Shown here: one piece after another, positions 27,215-38,088 of the stretch
How positions within the stretch are numbered: the first letter of the stretch is position 1
Layout: each line of letters starts with the position of its first letter
Source of the DNA: an uncultured Bacilli bacterium
GTDB lineage: Bacteria; Bacillota_I; Bacilli_A; RF39; UBA660
DNA: 64,000 nt
Direction: 5' to 3'
Assembly (NCBI GenBank): GCA_934162125.1
Contig: CAKPHU010000002.1
Location: forward strand, 214,707 to 278,706
The notes under the pieces: generated by a model
Told to the model about the DNA's origin: nothing
The model's input: only the letters and a program-made list of their open reading frames with translations
The model's database searches: none
Program-made: the position numbers and the translations under genes

Positions 27215-30200
27215 TATAAATAACCACATCATGCTTCTTCTTATCATTTACTAATTTAATTTTACTTACACTCGTACCATCAACTAATATTTTATCAGTT
27301 TTATCTTTTTTAACTTCTATATCATAAGTTGTATCTAAATACTTATAAGTAATATTAAATTTCTTAAATTTATCCAAAACACAAGGTTCAATATTTAAAA
27401 TACTGCCTTCTTTTTTAATACCTAATAAATCTCTAATTCCTACATTATAGAACCAACCAGCAGAACCTGTATACCATGTCCAACCACCTCTACCAGCCAT
27501 ATTAGTTGCTGAATAAATATCGGCTGCAATAACATAAGGTTCTACTTTATATTCTTCTATATTATTCTTAGTAACTGGATTAATCATTTGATAGTAACGA
27601 TAAGCTTCATCATATTTCTTTTCTTTTATTAAAGCCATAATATACCAGCTAACTGCATGAGTATATTGTCCACCATTTTCTCTAATTCCTTTAGAATAAT
27701 TCATAATATAACCAGGATTATTTAAAGACTTACTGAAAGGTGGTGTTAAAAGCTTTACTAAACCATGTTCTTCATCCACTAAGTTATCTGAAACACTATT
27801 CAAAACTTCATCTTTCTTCTCTTCTGGACAAACTCCACTGATAAGGGCAAAACTTTGTGAAATAAGATCAATCTTACACTCTGTATTGTCATGACTACCA
27901 AGTCGATCCCCATTATCAAAATAAGCTCTTAAATAATATTTGTCATCCCAACCATACTTATTAAGATTATCTTTTAATTTACTATTAAACTTTTCTAATT
28001 TACTAATATCATAAGAAGAATCAAACTTCTCTATAACTGGTATAAACATCTCAATAATATTGTAAAGGAAGAATCCTAGCCAAACACTCTCGCCCTTACC
28101 TTTAATACCAACTCTGTTCATACCATCATTCCAGTCACCTCCACCCATTAAAGGTAAATGATGACTTCCTAAAGAATTAATACTTAAATTAAGTGCTTTT
28201 TCTAAATGTTTAAACAAACTATCTTTTTCACTAGTATATTCAAAGTTTACAGTCTTTTCATTTTCATAATCTCCAAGAATTGGTGCATTAATATAAGGTA
28301 CTTCTTCACTTAAGATAGCCACATCACCAGTAACTTCAATATACATAATAGTTGCATACACTAGCCATAAATAATCATCTTTATATCTACTTCTAAGTCC
28401 AAAATGATTATCTTCATGCCACCAGTGTAATACATCTCCCTCTATAAACTGATGACTTGCATTTCTTAATATCTGATCATGTGTCACACTTGGATCTACT
28501 AAAACTATATTCATGGCATCTTGTAATTGATCACGATAACCATAAGCACCACTTACTTGATAAAAACCTGCTTTCGCAAATAGTCTTGAAGAAATAGTTT
28601 GATATAAGTACCAACCATTTAAAACATAATCAAGTGCCACATCTGGGGTCTTAACCTTCACAACAGATAATTTCTCTTTCCAAGTTGAAACTACGTCTTT
28701 AAACTCTCTCTTGACACTCTCAACATTACGATATTTTTTAAGAAGCATTTCTAAATAATCATTATCTCTAGAAGCTCCCAACATAAATACCATTTCTTTT
28801 TCTTCTAAAGGTTCAAGTTCAACTTTCGTACTAATACTCTTTGAAAGAATACGATCAACAGATGAATCTGTAAGTTTCATACTAGATGCCATACATACTA
28901 CAACATCACTATAATTGATACTATAAACATTACGTAACTTAACATAATCATCTCTATCTATATATTCTGTCAAAATATGTCTAGCTGTCTTCTCCTCAAA
29001 ATTACCAAGAACAGGATTAATATAGTATGAAACATCTAAAGCTATTTTCTTCTTTGTTTTATTTGTAAGTTTAACTAAATATAACTTAACTGTATCTTCT
29101 ACCGCTACAAACTCACAAATCTCTTTCTTAACTTCACTAGTTTCAGACTCTAAAATACTATATCCAAAACCATGTCTACACTTATCAGCTACAAAAGTTC
29201 TATTATCAAATTTAAATCCTTCACTCTGATCATTAACCACAATATCATTAGTCCATGATGTAATCTTAAATTCTCCTGAATTATAAGCAAATGTATAACC
29301 ACAACCATTATTAGTCACAATAGTACCAAAATTCTTATTACTTATTACATTACTCCAAGGAGTTGGTGTATTTCTATTATAAATAAGGTATTCTTCCCCA
29401 TCTTTAACAAAACCACCATAACCATTATCAAATACAATTTTTTCTTTAATTTTACTTTCTACATTTCTTTCGTATAAAGCTTCTTCATAATTACTAATTT
29501 TATTATGTTCTTGCAAGTCAGAGATAGCACTTTCCAAAGTCATATGATCTTTAATAATAAATTTAAGTCTAGGAACTACATTAAATAAAATTCTCTCTTC
29601 ACTAGATAAACTATTACCATCAATTACTTTTATCATTCCAGGCGTATGATAGAAATTATTTAATGAATACATTCTATATATTTCATCATCTATTTCTTTA
29701 TTAATAATCTTAGCGTATTTATCTTTCTCATCATTAATAATTACTATATCTACAAAGATAGAATTATTTTTATAGTACTCAAAAGTTTTTAAAATACTAA
29801 AGACAAATGGTAAATCACTAATATCACTAATATCAACTAAAATAATTGGTCTGTCTCCACTAACTCCAAATTTCCATAAAGCATTCTGTCCCAACGCATT
29901 TTGTCTTAAAATCTCATTTCTCTCTTCACTAACTGAAATCTTTGTAGTTTGATACAAATAGTTAAGCATAATATTATAAAGTCGCATATCACTACCCGTA
30001 ATAGAAAGCATCTTTGTATTCACAATATTATTAAGTGTCGCTACTTTAAAAGCATTATCTATTTTCTTCTTATCGTTATAGCTTTCAATTATATCATTTA
30101 TTTGTTCTCTACTACGTCCAAATCCCGCAATATAATAAACTGTTGTTGAACTATTTGGTCCAATTAAAATCTTATTTCTAATACTCATTACTGGATCTAA

Positions 30201-33200
30201 GTTATCACCCACATAATTAGTTAATTTATTATCTAACATAACTGGGTCATTAACAGTTCTACCTCTACCTACGAAATTATATCTTTCTGTTTCATAAGAA
30301 TAATCTTCTAGTGGATCTTCAATTAATAGTCTATTAAACATATAACTATTAACTGCCGCATCCCCTCTACTTCTTCTCTTCATAATTAAAGAATTACTCT
30401 TCTTATCAAACTCACTAGTAATAAACATACTATTAAATACTCTATGACTAACATCATCCATATTAGGAGAAAGTATTACTTCTGTATAAGTAGTAAGTTC
30501 TAAACTCTTTACTTCATCACTATTATTTCTAAATGTAACCTTTCTAATCTCTCCGTGATGAGAACTCATTACAATAATCTCTGTCTTAGTAGTTATTACT
30601 CCATCTTTTCTAATGTACTTAATATTATCTGAAGCAAAAACAACTTCGTAATTATCGCACTTCTTATTAACAGGTGCATAAGTATTAGACCAAACATAAT
30701 CAGTATCTAAATCCTTAATATACATAAACATACCATAGTCTTGTTCTGTTACTTTACGATATCTATTTAATTGAAGAGTTCTATATCTTGAGAAACTATC
30801 TCCTCTATCATTCATAAGTAAAGCATATTTTCTATTAGATAGAACTGATACTTCTGGCATATAAGAAATATAGTTAAAGTATCTGATATCGTTTTCTATT
30901 CCTTCTTTAGCATAATTATATTTCTTATAATCAGCCATCTTCATATCAATATCTGCTTTTACTTGAACTTTTTCTTTTAATAAAATGTCATAAGTCTTAA
31001 TATTAACGTTATGATGGAAATAGTTCTTAATAGCTCCATCTTTTAAATAATTTGTAAGTCCCGCTAATATCATTCCTTGATGATGTGAAAAGAATGCTTC
31101 CACAACACCTTTATTATCATAGTCATAAGCTTCATATAGACCATATTTTCCAGTCATGTCTAGTTCTCTAAACTTTAATATATTCTTATAAACATCCCTT
31201 GGAAATAACTCCATTACCATAAGTGAAGCATAAGGAGCTAAAACTATTCTATTATCACTAGACTCTTTTGCCTTTAAGTATGGTGTCGCAAAAGCTCTAT
31301 ATTTATAGTTTAATGAATTATCAAGTTCATTATAAGCTGACTCACTAATTCCCCATGGCAACTTTCTAGAAACCCCTGCCACATAGTCTTTTTGACAGAA
31401 ATATGAAAATTTATAAGACTCATCCAACAATGTATTTGGATAATTCTTCATAAATAAAAGTGGCATATAATATTCAAAAGCTGTTCCAGACCAAGAAATA
31501 AGTCCTTTTCTTCCCTTATAAGTTGTTAAAGACTTATCAAGAGAAAACCAGTGTTTACTAGAAACATCTCCTAAACAAATAGCTAAATAACTAGTAAGTC
31601 TAGATTCACTCGCAAACTTATTATAGTTATAAATAGAAAGTTTCCCTTCATTATCATCATACCCTATACTAAAGACATGTTTCTTAGTATATAGCTTTCT
31701 AAAATTAGTATTCTTAATCAATTTATCACATAACTTAACTAGCTTCTCATCACCCAATTTATATAAGAATTCTCTTACTACAATCAAAGAACTAACAAAG
31801 TTACCAGAGTCAACTGTTGAAACAAACCTTGGATTTATTACTTTACCAGTCTTAATAGAATACCAGTTATATAAATGACCATGCCATTTTTCTAATTTAG
31901 AAACACTATCTAAAACCTTCTCTATAAGTTCAAGTGCTTCATCTTTTTTAATAAACTCTAATTCATAAGCACTAACTATACTTACAAGTGAAAAACCTAT
32001 CGCTGTTGGAGAAGTCCTCATATCTAGTTTTTCTTCCCTATTTTCCTGATAATTATCAGGAATTAAATAGAAATATTCTGCACGTAAATTATCTTTAAAG
32101 TATAACCATGTCTCATAAGCTAATTTCTTAACGTCTTCATCTTCATCTTCTTTTAAATCTACTCTCTCATCTGGAATAGTTAAACTAACATAATATAAGA
32201 TAAAAGGAGCTGAAATAAATACTAATGCAATTATAAAAGCAACTACTTCTTTAAAAATAATACCTAAAATAATGAAGACAACACTAACCCCAATATTAAA
32301 ATAGAAATTCTTAATGTAAGTAATTAAATCACTTTTCAAAGTCTTTTCTGCATCTTCTGCTGTTACCCAATTAAGTAAATTCTTATGACTAACAGTAAGT
32401 CTATAAATAGTTCTAAAGAAAGCGTCTAAATATAGTTTTGTATAAAATGGAATTGTCGCTAAAGTAATATAACACTTCAAAATAAGACTTCTTCCACCAA
32501 AAACTAAGTTCTTATAATAAACCGTCTTACTATGTGATTCTTCTTTAATTAATTTATTCTTCAAAAAGAAGATAACTGGTATCGCAATCGCTAAAACAAC
32601 AAATCCAACCCACCACCAAGCATTAACTTTTGGACAACAAACTGCTAAAAGTAATACCACCAAAAGTAATGGTTGATAAAATATTCTCACAATATTGTCC
32701 AATATTTTAAACTTACCCAAAATATTAATTGGATTCTTAATTAGATCTCCTTTTTTATTTCTAACTCTATTTCCTAACCAGGAAATAATCTGTGTATCTC
32801 CTCTAGCCCAACGATGATGTCTAGAAGTATCAGTTAAAAACTTTGCAGGGAAATCATCAACTAATTCAATATCTGATACATAACCACAACGTAAATAATT
32901 TCCTTCTAATAAATCATGTGAAAGTATTAAATTATCTGGAAATACTCCATCTAATATCTGATCAAATACTTTTAAATCATAAATACCCTTACCTACAAAA
33001 CTTCCTTCTAAAAAAGTATCTTGATATACATCAGGTATCAAAGCGGAATAAGTATCAAATCCTCCTATACCTGCAAATATTTGACTATATAAACTCTTAT
33101 TAGTTGCTTCAATGTCCACACTAACTCTAGGTTGCATAATTCCATATCCACTAATAACCTTAGTACCCTCTTTATTTAAAACAGGTCTATTTAATGGATG

Positions 33201-34844
33201 TGCCATTGCCCCTATTAAGTTTAATGCTGTATTTAAAACTAATTTAGTATCACTATCTAAAGTAATAACATACTTAATATCTAAATTATGATGATGAAGA
33301 GTATTCACATTAAACCATTTTTTCTCCTCACTATCACTCATCTCTTTAAGTAATATTTTATTAAATTGTAATAAAGCTCCTCTTTTTCTTTCATAACCTA
33401 AGTAAGAACTTTCTTTATCATTCCACTTTCTTTTTCGATAAACAAAATAGAACAAATCTTTACCATACTTCTTATTTAATTCTGTAGAGACCTTTTCCCC
33501 ATACTCACTAATCTCTTTATCATAATCTTCTACTTCCTTATCACTAGCTTTAACATCCCCTAGTAACGTAAAATATAAGTTATCTGATTTATTCATTAAA
33601 TAAAACGTCTCTAAAGTTGAAAACATTGTCTTAATCTTTTCTTTAGAAGAAACAATTGTTGGTATTACAACCATAGTAGCACTCTCATCTGGAATACCCT
33701 TTGTATAATTAAGTTTAGGTAGTGGATTAGTTGCTACAACCTTTATAAGTAACCTATTAATTAACTGAATAAATAATTGACTAACTGGTATTAATAAAAT
33801 TAAAAATCCCAATACTCTAAATTTAATAAAGTATTTAGAAAGGTAAAAACAAGTAATAAAAGTTAAAAGTACTAAACTTAAAATATAAAGAACAACTCTT
33901 AAACTTGTATTCTTCTTTTTAAATAAACTAAACCCAATATGATAATCGTCATCTACATTTTTATCTATAATTGAAAGTAAATATAAATATTCATTCATCT
34001 TATGCTTCTTAGCTAATTTCGCAACTTGCTTACGATATAAATACTTAGACTCTACTGTCATTTGTTTATATATTTTATCTTCTAAAAGAAGCTTTTCTGT
34101 ACTAGAAGTCTTCTCTAAAAGTTCTTCATCACTAAATTCAAAGAATTCTTTTAAATCTTGAAAAATATTAGATATCAGTAAATTACTATCTATTTTCTTT
34201 TGATGTTCTTCGTTAATAACATCTTTTAAACTGATCTGTTTTTCTTTAAGCATTTCATTTATTTCTTTAAACAAGCCATTACTCTTAGTACCTAAATTCT
34301 TTAATTGATTATTAAGTTCAAAGACATAATAATGATCTAAATTATTTAAGTCTTTATCATTAAAGAAAGTACTTATAGAAACATTCTCATTATCTTTTAC
34401 TTCACCAATTAACTTACTAATTTTCTTATTAATATTTAATTTACTCATCTCTTCTATACAAAGACTATGTAATTTTTCTGTATAAATAAATAATAATAAA
34501 TTTTTAATAGACGCAATCTGATCATATGTAAAGTACATATTATTATCTTTTTGATATTTCTTTATCTCTGAAGAAAGCATCTTAAAATCAATATTAAAAT
34601 TATTATGTAGAGCTAACTCTTTTAAACAGTAATAAATATCTATTGTATTATATAATCTCTTATTAATAATCTTTTTATCATGAATAATATTTACTTTATG
34701 TTCTACTAATAAATAAAAATTATCAATAATCCACTCATTGGTAATTCCTACATATTCTTGTTTCTTAGTCATATCAACAAGTAAATTATAGTAATTATTT
34801 ATATAGTTAAAATCTTTTAAAAATTTAGTTATTAATCTATTCAT
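27207..34844 (-). CDS. Cyclic beta-1,2-glucan synthase-like multidomain enzyme (GT84 + GH189/GH144-like + GH94)
   Basis: 2545 aa. Order: helical N-terminal region (1-320); two membrane helices (about 320-370); GT84/GT2 glycosyltransferase (about 390-700) with DSD near 529, HDLLEG near 642 and the RHHRWARGD motif near 676; several membrane helices (about 720-915); an (alpha/alpha)6 transglycosylase-like domain (about 930-1290, with HHQGM); beta-sandwich; and GH94 phosphorylase-type domain with catalytic Asp in GGGDWNDGMN near 2238. This is the architecture of NdvB/Cgs, which polymerises, cyclises and trims beta-1,2-glucan. The length is slightly below the approximately 2800 aa of proteobacterial enzymes. 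Single gene with its own terminator. The product could be linear or cyclic glucan, or another phosphorylase-linked polymer. Confidence 0.85.
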   Translation of the reverse strand: MNRLITKFLKDFNYINNYYNLLVDMTKKQEYVGITNEWIIDNFYLLVEHKVNIIHDKKIINKRLYNTIDIYYCLKELALHNNFNIDFKMLSSEIKKYQKDNNMYFTYDQIASIKNLLLFIYTEKLHSLCIEEMSKLNINKKISKLIGEVKDNENVSISTFFNDKDLNNLDHYYVFELNNQLKNLGTKSNGLFKEINEMLKEKQISLKDVINEEHQKKIDSNLLISNIFQDLKEFFEFSDEELLEKTSSTEKLLLEDKIYKQMTVESKYLYRKQVAKLAKKHKMNEYLYLLSIIDKNVDDDYHIGFSLFKKKNTSLRVVLYILSLVLLTFITCFYLSKYFIKFRVLGFLILLIPVSQLFIQLINRLLIKVVATNPLPKLNYTKGIPDESATMVVIPTIVSSKEKIKTMFSTLETFYLMNKSDNLYFTLLGDVKASDKEVEDYDKEISEYGEKVSTELNKKYGKDLFYFVYRKRKWNDKESSYLGYERKRGALLQFNKILLKEMSDSEEKKWFNVNTLHHHNLDIKYVITLDSDTKLVLNTALNLIGAMAHPLNRPVLNKEGTKVISGYGIMQPRVSVDIEATNKSLYSQIFAGIGGFDTYSALIPDVYQDTFLEGSFVGKGIYDLKVFDQILDGVFPDNLILSHDLLEGNYLRCGYVSDIELVDDFPAKFLTDTSRHHRWARGDTQIISWLGNRVRNKKGDLIKNPINILGKFKILDNIVRIFYQPLLLVVLLLAVCCPKVNAWWWVGFVVLAIAIPVIFFLKNKLIKEESHSKTVYYKNLVFGGRSLILKCYITLATIPFYTKLYLDAFFRTIYRLTVSHKNLLNWVTAEDAEKTLKSDLITYIKNFYFNIGVSVVFIILGIIFKEVVAFIIALVFISAPFILYYVSLTIPDERVDLKEDEDEDVKKLAYETWLYFKDNLRAEYFYLIPDNYQENREEKLDMRTSPTAIGFSLVSIVSAYELEFIKKDEALELIEKVLDSVSKLEKWHGHLYNWYSIKTGKVINPRFVSTVDSGNFVSSLIVVREFLYKLGDEKLVKLCDKLIKNTNFRKLYTKKHVFSIGYDDNEGKLSIYNYNKFASESRLTSYLAICLGDVSSKHWFSLDKSLTTYKGRKGLISWSGTAFEYYMPLLFMKNYPNTLLDESYKFSYFCQKDYVAGVSRKLPWGISESAYNELDNSLNYKYRAFATPYLKAKESSDNRIVLAPYASLMVMELFPRDVYKNILKFRELDMTGKYGLYEAYDYDNKGVVEAFFSHHQGMILAGLTNYLKDGAIKNYFHHNVNIKTYDILLKEKVQVKADIDMKMADYKKYNYAKEGIENDIRYFNYISYMPEVSVLSNRKYALLMNDRGDSFSRYRTLQLNRYRKVTEQDYGMFMYIKDLDTDYVWSNTYAPVNKKCDNYEVVFASDNIKYIRKDGVITTKTEIIVMSSHHGEIRKVTFRNNSDEVKSLELTTYTEVILSPNMDDVSHRVFNSMFITSEFDKKSNSLIMKRRSRGDAAVNSYMFNRLLIEDPLEDYSYETERYNFVGRGRTVNDPVMLDNKLTNYVGDNLDPVMSIRNKILIGPNSSTTVYYIAGFGRSREQINDIIESYNDKKKIDNAFKVATLNNIVNTKMLSITGSDMRLYNIMLNYLYQTTKISVSEERNEILRQNALGQNALWKFGVSGDRPIILVDISDISDLPFVFSILKTFEYYKNNSIFVDIVIINDEKDKYAKIINKEIDDEIYRMYSLNNFYHTPGMIKVIDGNSLSSEERILFNVVPRLKFIIKDHMTLESAISDLQEHNKISNYEEALYERNVESKIKEKIVFDNGYGGFVKDGEEYLIYNRNTPTPWSNVISNKNFGTIVTNNGCGYTFAYNSGEFKITSWTNDIVVNDQSEGFKFDNRTFVADKCRHGFGYSILESETSEVKKEICEFVAVEDTVKLYLVKLTNKTKKKIALDVSYYINPVLGNFEEKTARHILTEYIDRDDYVKLRNVYSINYSDVVVCMASSMKLTDSSVDRILSKSISTKVELEPLEEKEMVFMLGASRDNDYLEMLLKKYRNVESVKREFKDVVSTWKEKLSVVKVKTPDVALDYVLNGWYLYQTISSRLFAKAGFYQVSGAYGYRDQLQDAMNIVLVDPSVTHDQILRNASHQFIEGDVLHWWHEDNHFGLRSRYKDDYLWLVYATIMYIEVTGDVAILSEEVPYINAPILGDYENEKTVNFEYTSEKDSLFKHLEKALNLSINSLGSHHLPLMGGGDWNDGMNRVGIKGKGESVWLGFFLYNIIEMFIPVIEKFDSSYDISKLEKFNSKLKDNLNKYGWDDKYYLRAYFDNGDRLGSHDNTECKIDLISQSFALISGVCPEEKKDEVLNSVSDNLVDEEHGLVKLLTPPFSKSLNNPGYIMNYSKGIRENGGQYTHAVSWYIMALIKEKKYDEAYRYYQMINPVTKNNIEEYKVEPYVIAADIYSATNMAGRGGWTWYTGSAGWFYNVGIRDLLGIKKEGSILNIEPCVLDKFKKFNITYKYLDTTYDIEVKKDKTDKILVDGTSVSKIKLVNDKKKHDVVIYRK

Positions 34845-34899
34845 CTTATCAACTCTCCGATAATTTTATTATAACATAAGAATTTATAAAAAATAAAAA

Positions 34900-34919
34900 A
34901 AGTTCTATCACTAGAACTT
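34900..34919 (-). terminator. Terminator after tRNA-Ser
   Basis: Stem AAGTTCTA / TAGAACTT, loop of four, followed by a U run on the minus strand. Confidence 0.85.
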
Positions 34920-34929
34920 CATTTATCAA

Positions 34930-35020
34930 TGGCGGAGTAGGAGAGATTTGAACTCTCGCGCCAGTTGCCCGACCTACACCCTTAGCAGGGGCGCCTCTTC
35001 AGCCTCTTGAGTACTACTCC
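34930..35020 (-). tRNA. tRNA-Ser (GCT)
   Basis: 91 nt, class II with a long variable arm. Acceptor GGAGTAG/CTACTCC; anticodon loop CTGCTAA gives GCT. CCA encoded. Confidence 0.95.
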
Positions 35021-35084
35021 AGAATATGCATCCGCATATATAATATTACATAAGGTCATCTAAAATGTCAAGAAAAAAATAAAA

Positions 35085-35102
35085 AACTCCTCTACCGGAG
35101 TT
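35085..35102 (-). terminator. Terminator of the tRNA-Ile/Asn/Glu transcript
   Basis: Stem AACTCC / GGAGTT with loop of six and a U run on the minus strand, directly after tRNA-Glu. Confidence 0.8.
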
Positions 35103-35111
35103 AACTTCAAA

Positions 35112-35188
35112 TGGTGACGAGTATGGAATTCGAATCCATGAATGCTGCCGTGAAAGGGCAGTGTGTTAAGCCACTTCACCAACTCGCC
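35112..35188 (-). tRNA. tRNA-Glu (TTC)
   Basis: 77 nt including CCA. Acceptor GGCGAGT/ACTCGTC; anticodon stem CTGCC/GGCAG with loop CTTTCAC giving TTC. Confidence 0.95.
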
Positions 35189-35191
35189 AGA

Positions 35192-35268
35192 TGGCGCCCC
35201 AACTAGGACTTGAACCTAGGACCCCTTGATTAACAGTCAAGTGCTCTAACCGACTGAGCTATTGAGGC
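35192..35268 (-). tRNA. tRNA-Asn (GTT)
   Basis: 77 nt including CCA. Acceptor GCCTCAA/TTGGGGC; anticodon stem CTTGA/TCAAG with loop CTGTTAA giving GTT. Confidence 0.95.
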
Positions 35269-35275
35269 ATATTAA

Positions 35276-35352
<77 letters not shown>

Positions 35353-35472
35353 ATTAATAAGTACTTCTTAATTCTACAATATTTCTTTTACTTTTGCAAG
35401 TAGTAATTTGCACTTTTTCTCAAAACTGCAATATTAGAATACACTAAAAAAAGTAGGAAAGTCAAGTCTTTT

Positions 35473-37794
35473 TTAACTTTTTCCTGCTTTTCTTTCAATA
35501 TATGTAATTAGCTTCTCCATTGATAAGTAAATTAAGTGTACTAAAACTACACACAAAACAATAACTATGGCCATTCTAGTATTCAAAGTACTGAATGAAA
35601 AAAGCTCTCTAAAACCAAAGAAACCAGTCGCATACAACACTACCATTGAACCAAATAAAATACCTCTTAACTTATTAAATGGCTGACATACTTTAAATAA
35701 AAGTACAAAAGCAGTATAACCAGTAACTATTGCTGATAAAGTTGACGTCTCTTCATAACTAAATCCAAATATCTTACTAATTATAAAAATAACAAAGATA
35801 TTACAAACTATCGTAATAGCTGGTGGAAAAGCCTTCTTCAAAACTCTTCTTAAGAAATGTTTCTTTACTAAATCATAATTAGGTTCTAGAGCCAAGATAA
35901 AAGATGGAATTCCAACTGTTACTGTACTAGCTAATGAAAGTTGTATTGGAATAAATGGATAAGGCATATTAATAAAAATAAATATTATAGCTAAAAGTGA
36001 AGCATAAATAGTTTTAACTAAAAATAATGATGCACTTCTCTCAATATTATTAATAGTTCTTCTACCCTCTCCTACTACATAAGGCATTGAAGCAAAATTA
36101 GAATCTAATAAAACTAATTGACTAACATTCTTTGTTGCATCAGTACCTGTTGCCATTGCAATAGAACAATCCGCTTCTTTTAAAGCTAAAACGTCATTAA
36201 CTCCGTCTCCCGTCATCGCAACTGTATGACCAAGTCTCTGCAATGCTAAAACAAACTTTTTCTTCTGCTCAGGTGTAACTCTACCAAAAATATCGTACTC
36301 TTCAACTGCTTCAAGTATATCTTGATCAGTCTTTAACTTTCTAACATCTATTTTCTTCGCCTCAGGACTAAATCCAGCTCTTAAAGCTATTCCGTAAACA
36401 GTATCTTGATTATCTCCAGAAATAATCTTAAGTCTAACACCCTGTTCTCTAAAATAATTAAGAGTATCTTTTGCTTCTTTTCTTATTTTATCTTGTAATA
36501 ACAGAACTCCTACTGGTTTAACATTTTTAAGTTCCTTATTATCAGCCTTAGCAATCATTAATACACGATAATCTTTCGCATACTCTTCTATCTCCTTTTT
36601 ATATGAATCATATTCATCTCCTAATATAAACTCACTCGCACCAACTACATAAACTTTATCTTTTAAAGTAAAACCAGAATATTTCTTAGCTGATGAAAAA
36701 GGTATTGTATCAATAACCTCTAAACTATCTTTCTTTCCATACTTATCTTTTAAAGCCAAACTTGTTGGACTCTTCTCATCAAGTACTCTATTAAAGTTCC
36801 CTAGAATATCTGAAATGTTTCCTTCATCCATAGACACTTCCTTAACAACTTCCATCTTACCTTCCGTAATAGTACCAGTCTTATCTAAACATATCGTATC
36901 AACTCTAGCCAATGTCTCAATACAATACAAATCTTGTACTAAAACTTTTTTACTAGAAAGTCTAATAACACTAACAGCTAAAACTGAACTAGTAAGTAAA
37001 ACAAGTCCTTCTGGAATCATTCCAATTAATGCTGCTACTGTAGACACAATAGCTTGTTCAATAGTATTTCCCTCTATATACATTTGTCTACTAAATAGTA
37101 AAATACCTACTGGTACAATTAAAAAGGAAATAGTTGAAACAATTTTATTTAAACTTCGCATAATTTCCGAAGAAACAGATTTAGTATATTTTGTTCCACT
37201 AGAAATCTTAGAAGTAAAATTATCAAGCCCTATATGTTCAACTTGACATATCGCTCTACCACTAACTACAAAGCTCCCTGATAAAAGCATATCCCCCTCT
37301 TTTTTAAATACTGTATCTGCTTCCCCAGTAATAAAAGATTCATCTACTTCTACTTCTCCACTTCTAATAATAGCATCTACTACAATCTGATTACCTAAAG
37401 AAACTTCTAAGATATCATCCAAAACTATCTCATTTATATCAATATCCAGTCTCTCAGAATTTCTCACAGCTCTAACTTTTGACATTGCTACTACTCTAAG
37501 TTTATCTAAAGTCTTCTTACTTCTAATTTCTTGAATAATACTAATCAAAGTATTAATAATAATAACACCCATAAAAGTAAGGTTTTTATAAGATCTTACC
37601 GCAAGTACTGCTAAAGCTAACACAATATTAATTATATTAAACAAAGTAAAAACATTTTCTCTAATAATCTCTTTTTCACTTTTAGTCTTAGATTCAATAT
37701 TTTTATTAACTAAATTATTTTTAATTCTTTCTTCTATCTGTTCCCTAGTTAAACCAGTACTAATATCTGGTTTATACCTTTTTATATCTTTCAT
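35473..37794 (-). CDS. CtpE-like P-type cation-transporting ATPase
   Basis: About 773 aa. Actuator motif FITGEAD, phosphorylation site DKTGT (Asp near 303), a P-type hinge GDGVND, and transmembrane motif IPEGL. The N-terminal part (VFTLFNIINIVLAL; IQEIRSKKTLDKL) resembles the CtpE group, shown in mycobacteria to import calcium; ion specificity here is inference. ATG at 37794 is chosen because GGTGAT is just upstream; ATG at 37812 has a poor site. Monocistronic, downstream of nothing on its strand and divergent from tRNA-Lys. Confidence 0.85.
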   Translation of the reverse strand: MKDIKRYKPDISTGLTREQIEERIKNNLVNKNIESKTKSEKEIIRENVFTLFNIINIVLALAVLAVRSYKNLTFMGVIIINTLISIIQEIRSKKTLDKLRVVAMSKVRAVRNSERLDIDINEIVLDDILEVSLGNQIVVDAIIRSGEVEVDESFITGEADTVFKKEGDMLLSGSFVVSGRAICQVEHIGLDNFTSKISSGTKYTKSVSSEIMRSLNKIVSTISFLIVPVGILLFSRQMYIEGNTIEQAIVSTVAALIGMIPEGLVLLTSSVLAVSVIRLSSKKVLVQDLYCIETLARVDTICLDKTGTITEGKMEVVKEVSMDEGNISDILGNFNRVLDEKSPTSLALKDKYGKKDSLEVIDTIPFSSAKKYSGFTLKDKVYVVGASEFILGDEYDSYKKEIEEYAKDYRVLMIAKADNKELKNVKPVGVLLLQDKIRKEAKDTLNYFREQGVRLKIISGDNQDTVYGIALRAGFSPEAKKIDVRKLKTDQDILEAVEEYDIFGRVTPEQKKKFVLALQRLGHTVAMTGDGVNDVLALKEADCSIAMATGTDATKNVSQLVLLDSNFASMPYVVGEGRRTINNIERSASLFLVKTIYASLLAIIFIFINMPYPFIPIQLSLASTVTVGIPSFILALEPNYDLVKKHFLRRVLKKAFPPAITIVCNIFVIFIISKIFGFSYEETSTLSAIVTGYTAFVLLFKVCQPFNKLRGILFGSMVVLYATGFFGFRELFSFSTLNTRMAIVIVLCVVLVHLIYLSMEKLITYIERKAGKS

Positions 37795-37885
37795 ACTATC
37801 ACCAAACTTCATCCTAAATATATCATAAATTAACTATTTAGTCTATTTCCTACTAATATACTTGTCACTAATTTTAAAAAAATAC

Positions 37886-37914
37886 TTGTAAATATTAAAA
37901 AAATAGTATAAAAT
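37886..37914 (+). promoter_or_regulatory. Promoter of tRNA-Lys
   Basis: -35 TTGTAA (37886-37891) and -10 TAAAAT (37909-37914), spacer 17 bp, 20 bp before the tRNA 5' end. Confidence 0.65.
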
Positions 37915-37933
37915 AAATTATGCAAATCGAAAT

Positions 37934-38009
37934 GGACTGTTAGCTCAGTTGGTAGAGCAACTGACTCTTAATCAGTGGGTCTAGGGTTCGAATCCCTAAC
38001 AGTCCACCA
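37934..38009 (+). tRNA. tRNA-Lys (CTT)
   Basis: 76 nt including CCA. Acceptor GGACTGT/ACAGTCC; anticodon stem ACTGA/TCAGT with loop CTCTTAA giving CTT. It is the only plus-strand gene between 1 and 48 kb. Confidence 0.95.
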
Positions 38010-38021
38010 TTTAGGTATATA

Positions 38022-38058
38022 AAATCTAACTTGATCTCATATCTTGTTAGATTTTTTT
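38022..38058 (+). terminator. Terminator of tRNA-Lys
   Basis: A 9-bp stem AAATCTAAC / GTTAGATTT with a 15-nt loop, followed by T residues. Confidence 0.75.
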
Positions 38059-38059
38059 A

Positions 38060-38081
38060 CTTTTCGGCACCTTTTCGGCAC
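38060..38081. repeat. Two tandem 11-bp repeats CTTTTCGGCAC beside tRNA-Lys
   Basis: CTTTTCGGCAC occurs at 38060-38070 and again, exactly, at 38071-38081. The spot, just after a tRNA gene, is a classical integration site, and CGGCACC-type repeats occur near integrase attachment sites. No integrase is present here, so this may be a scar. Confidence 0.5.
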
Positions 38082-38088
38082 CCAAAAA

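Noticed and set aside
36815..37246. 143-codon plus-strand frame in the P-type ATPase gene
   Set aside because: Antisense to conserved P-type ATPase motifs; composition is that of a shadow frame.
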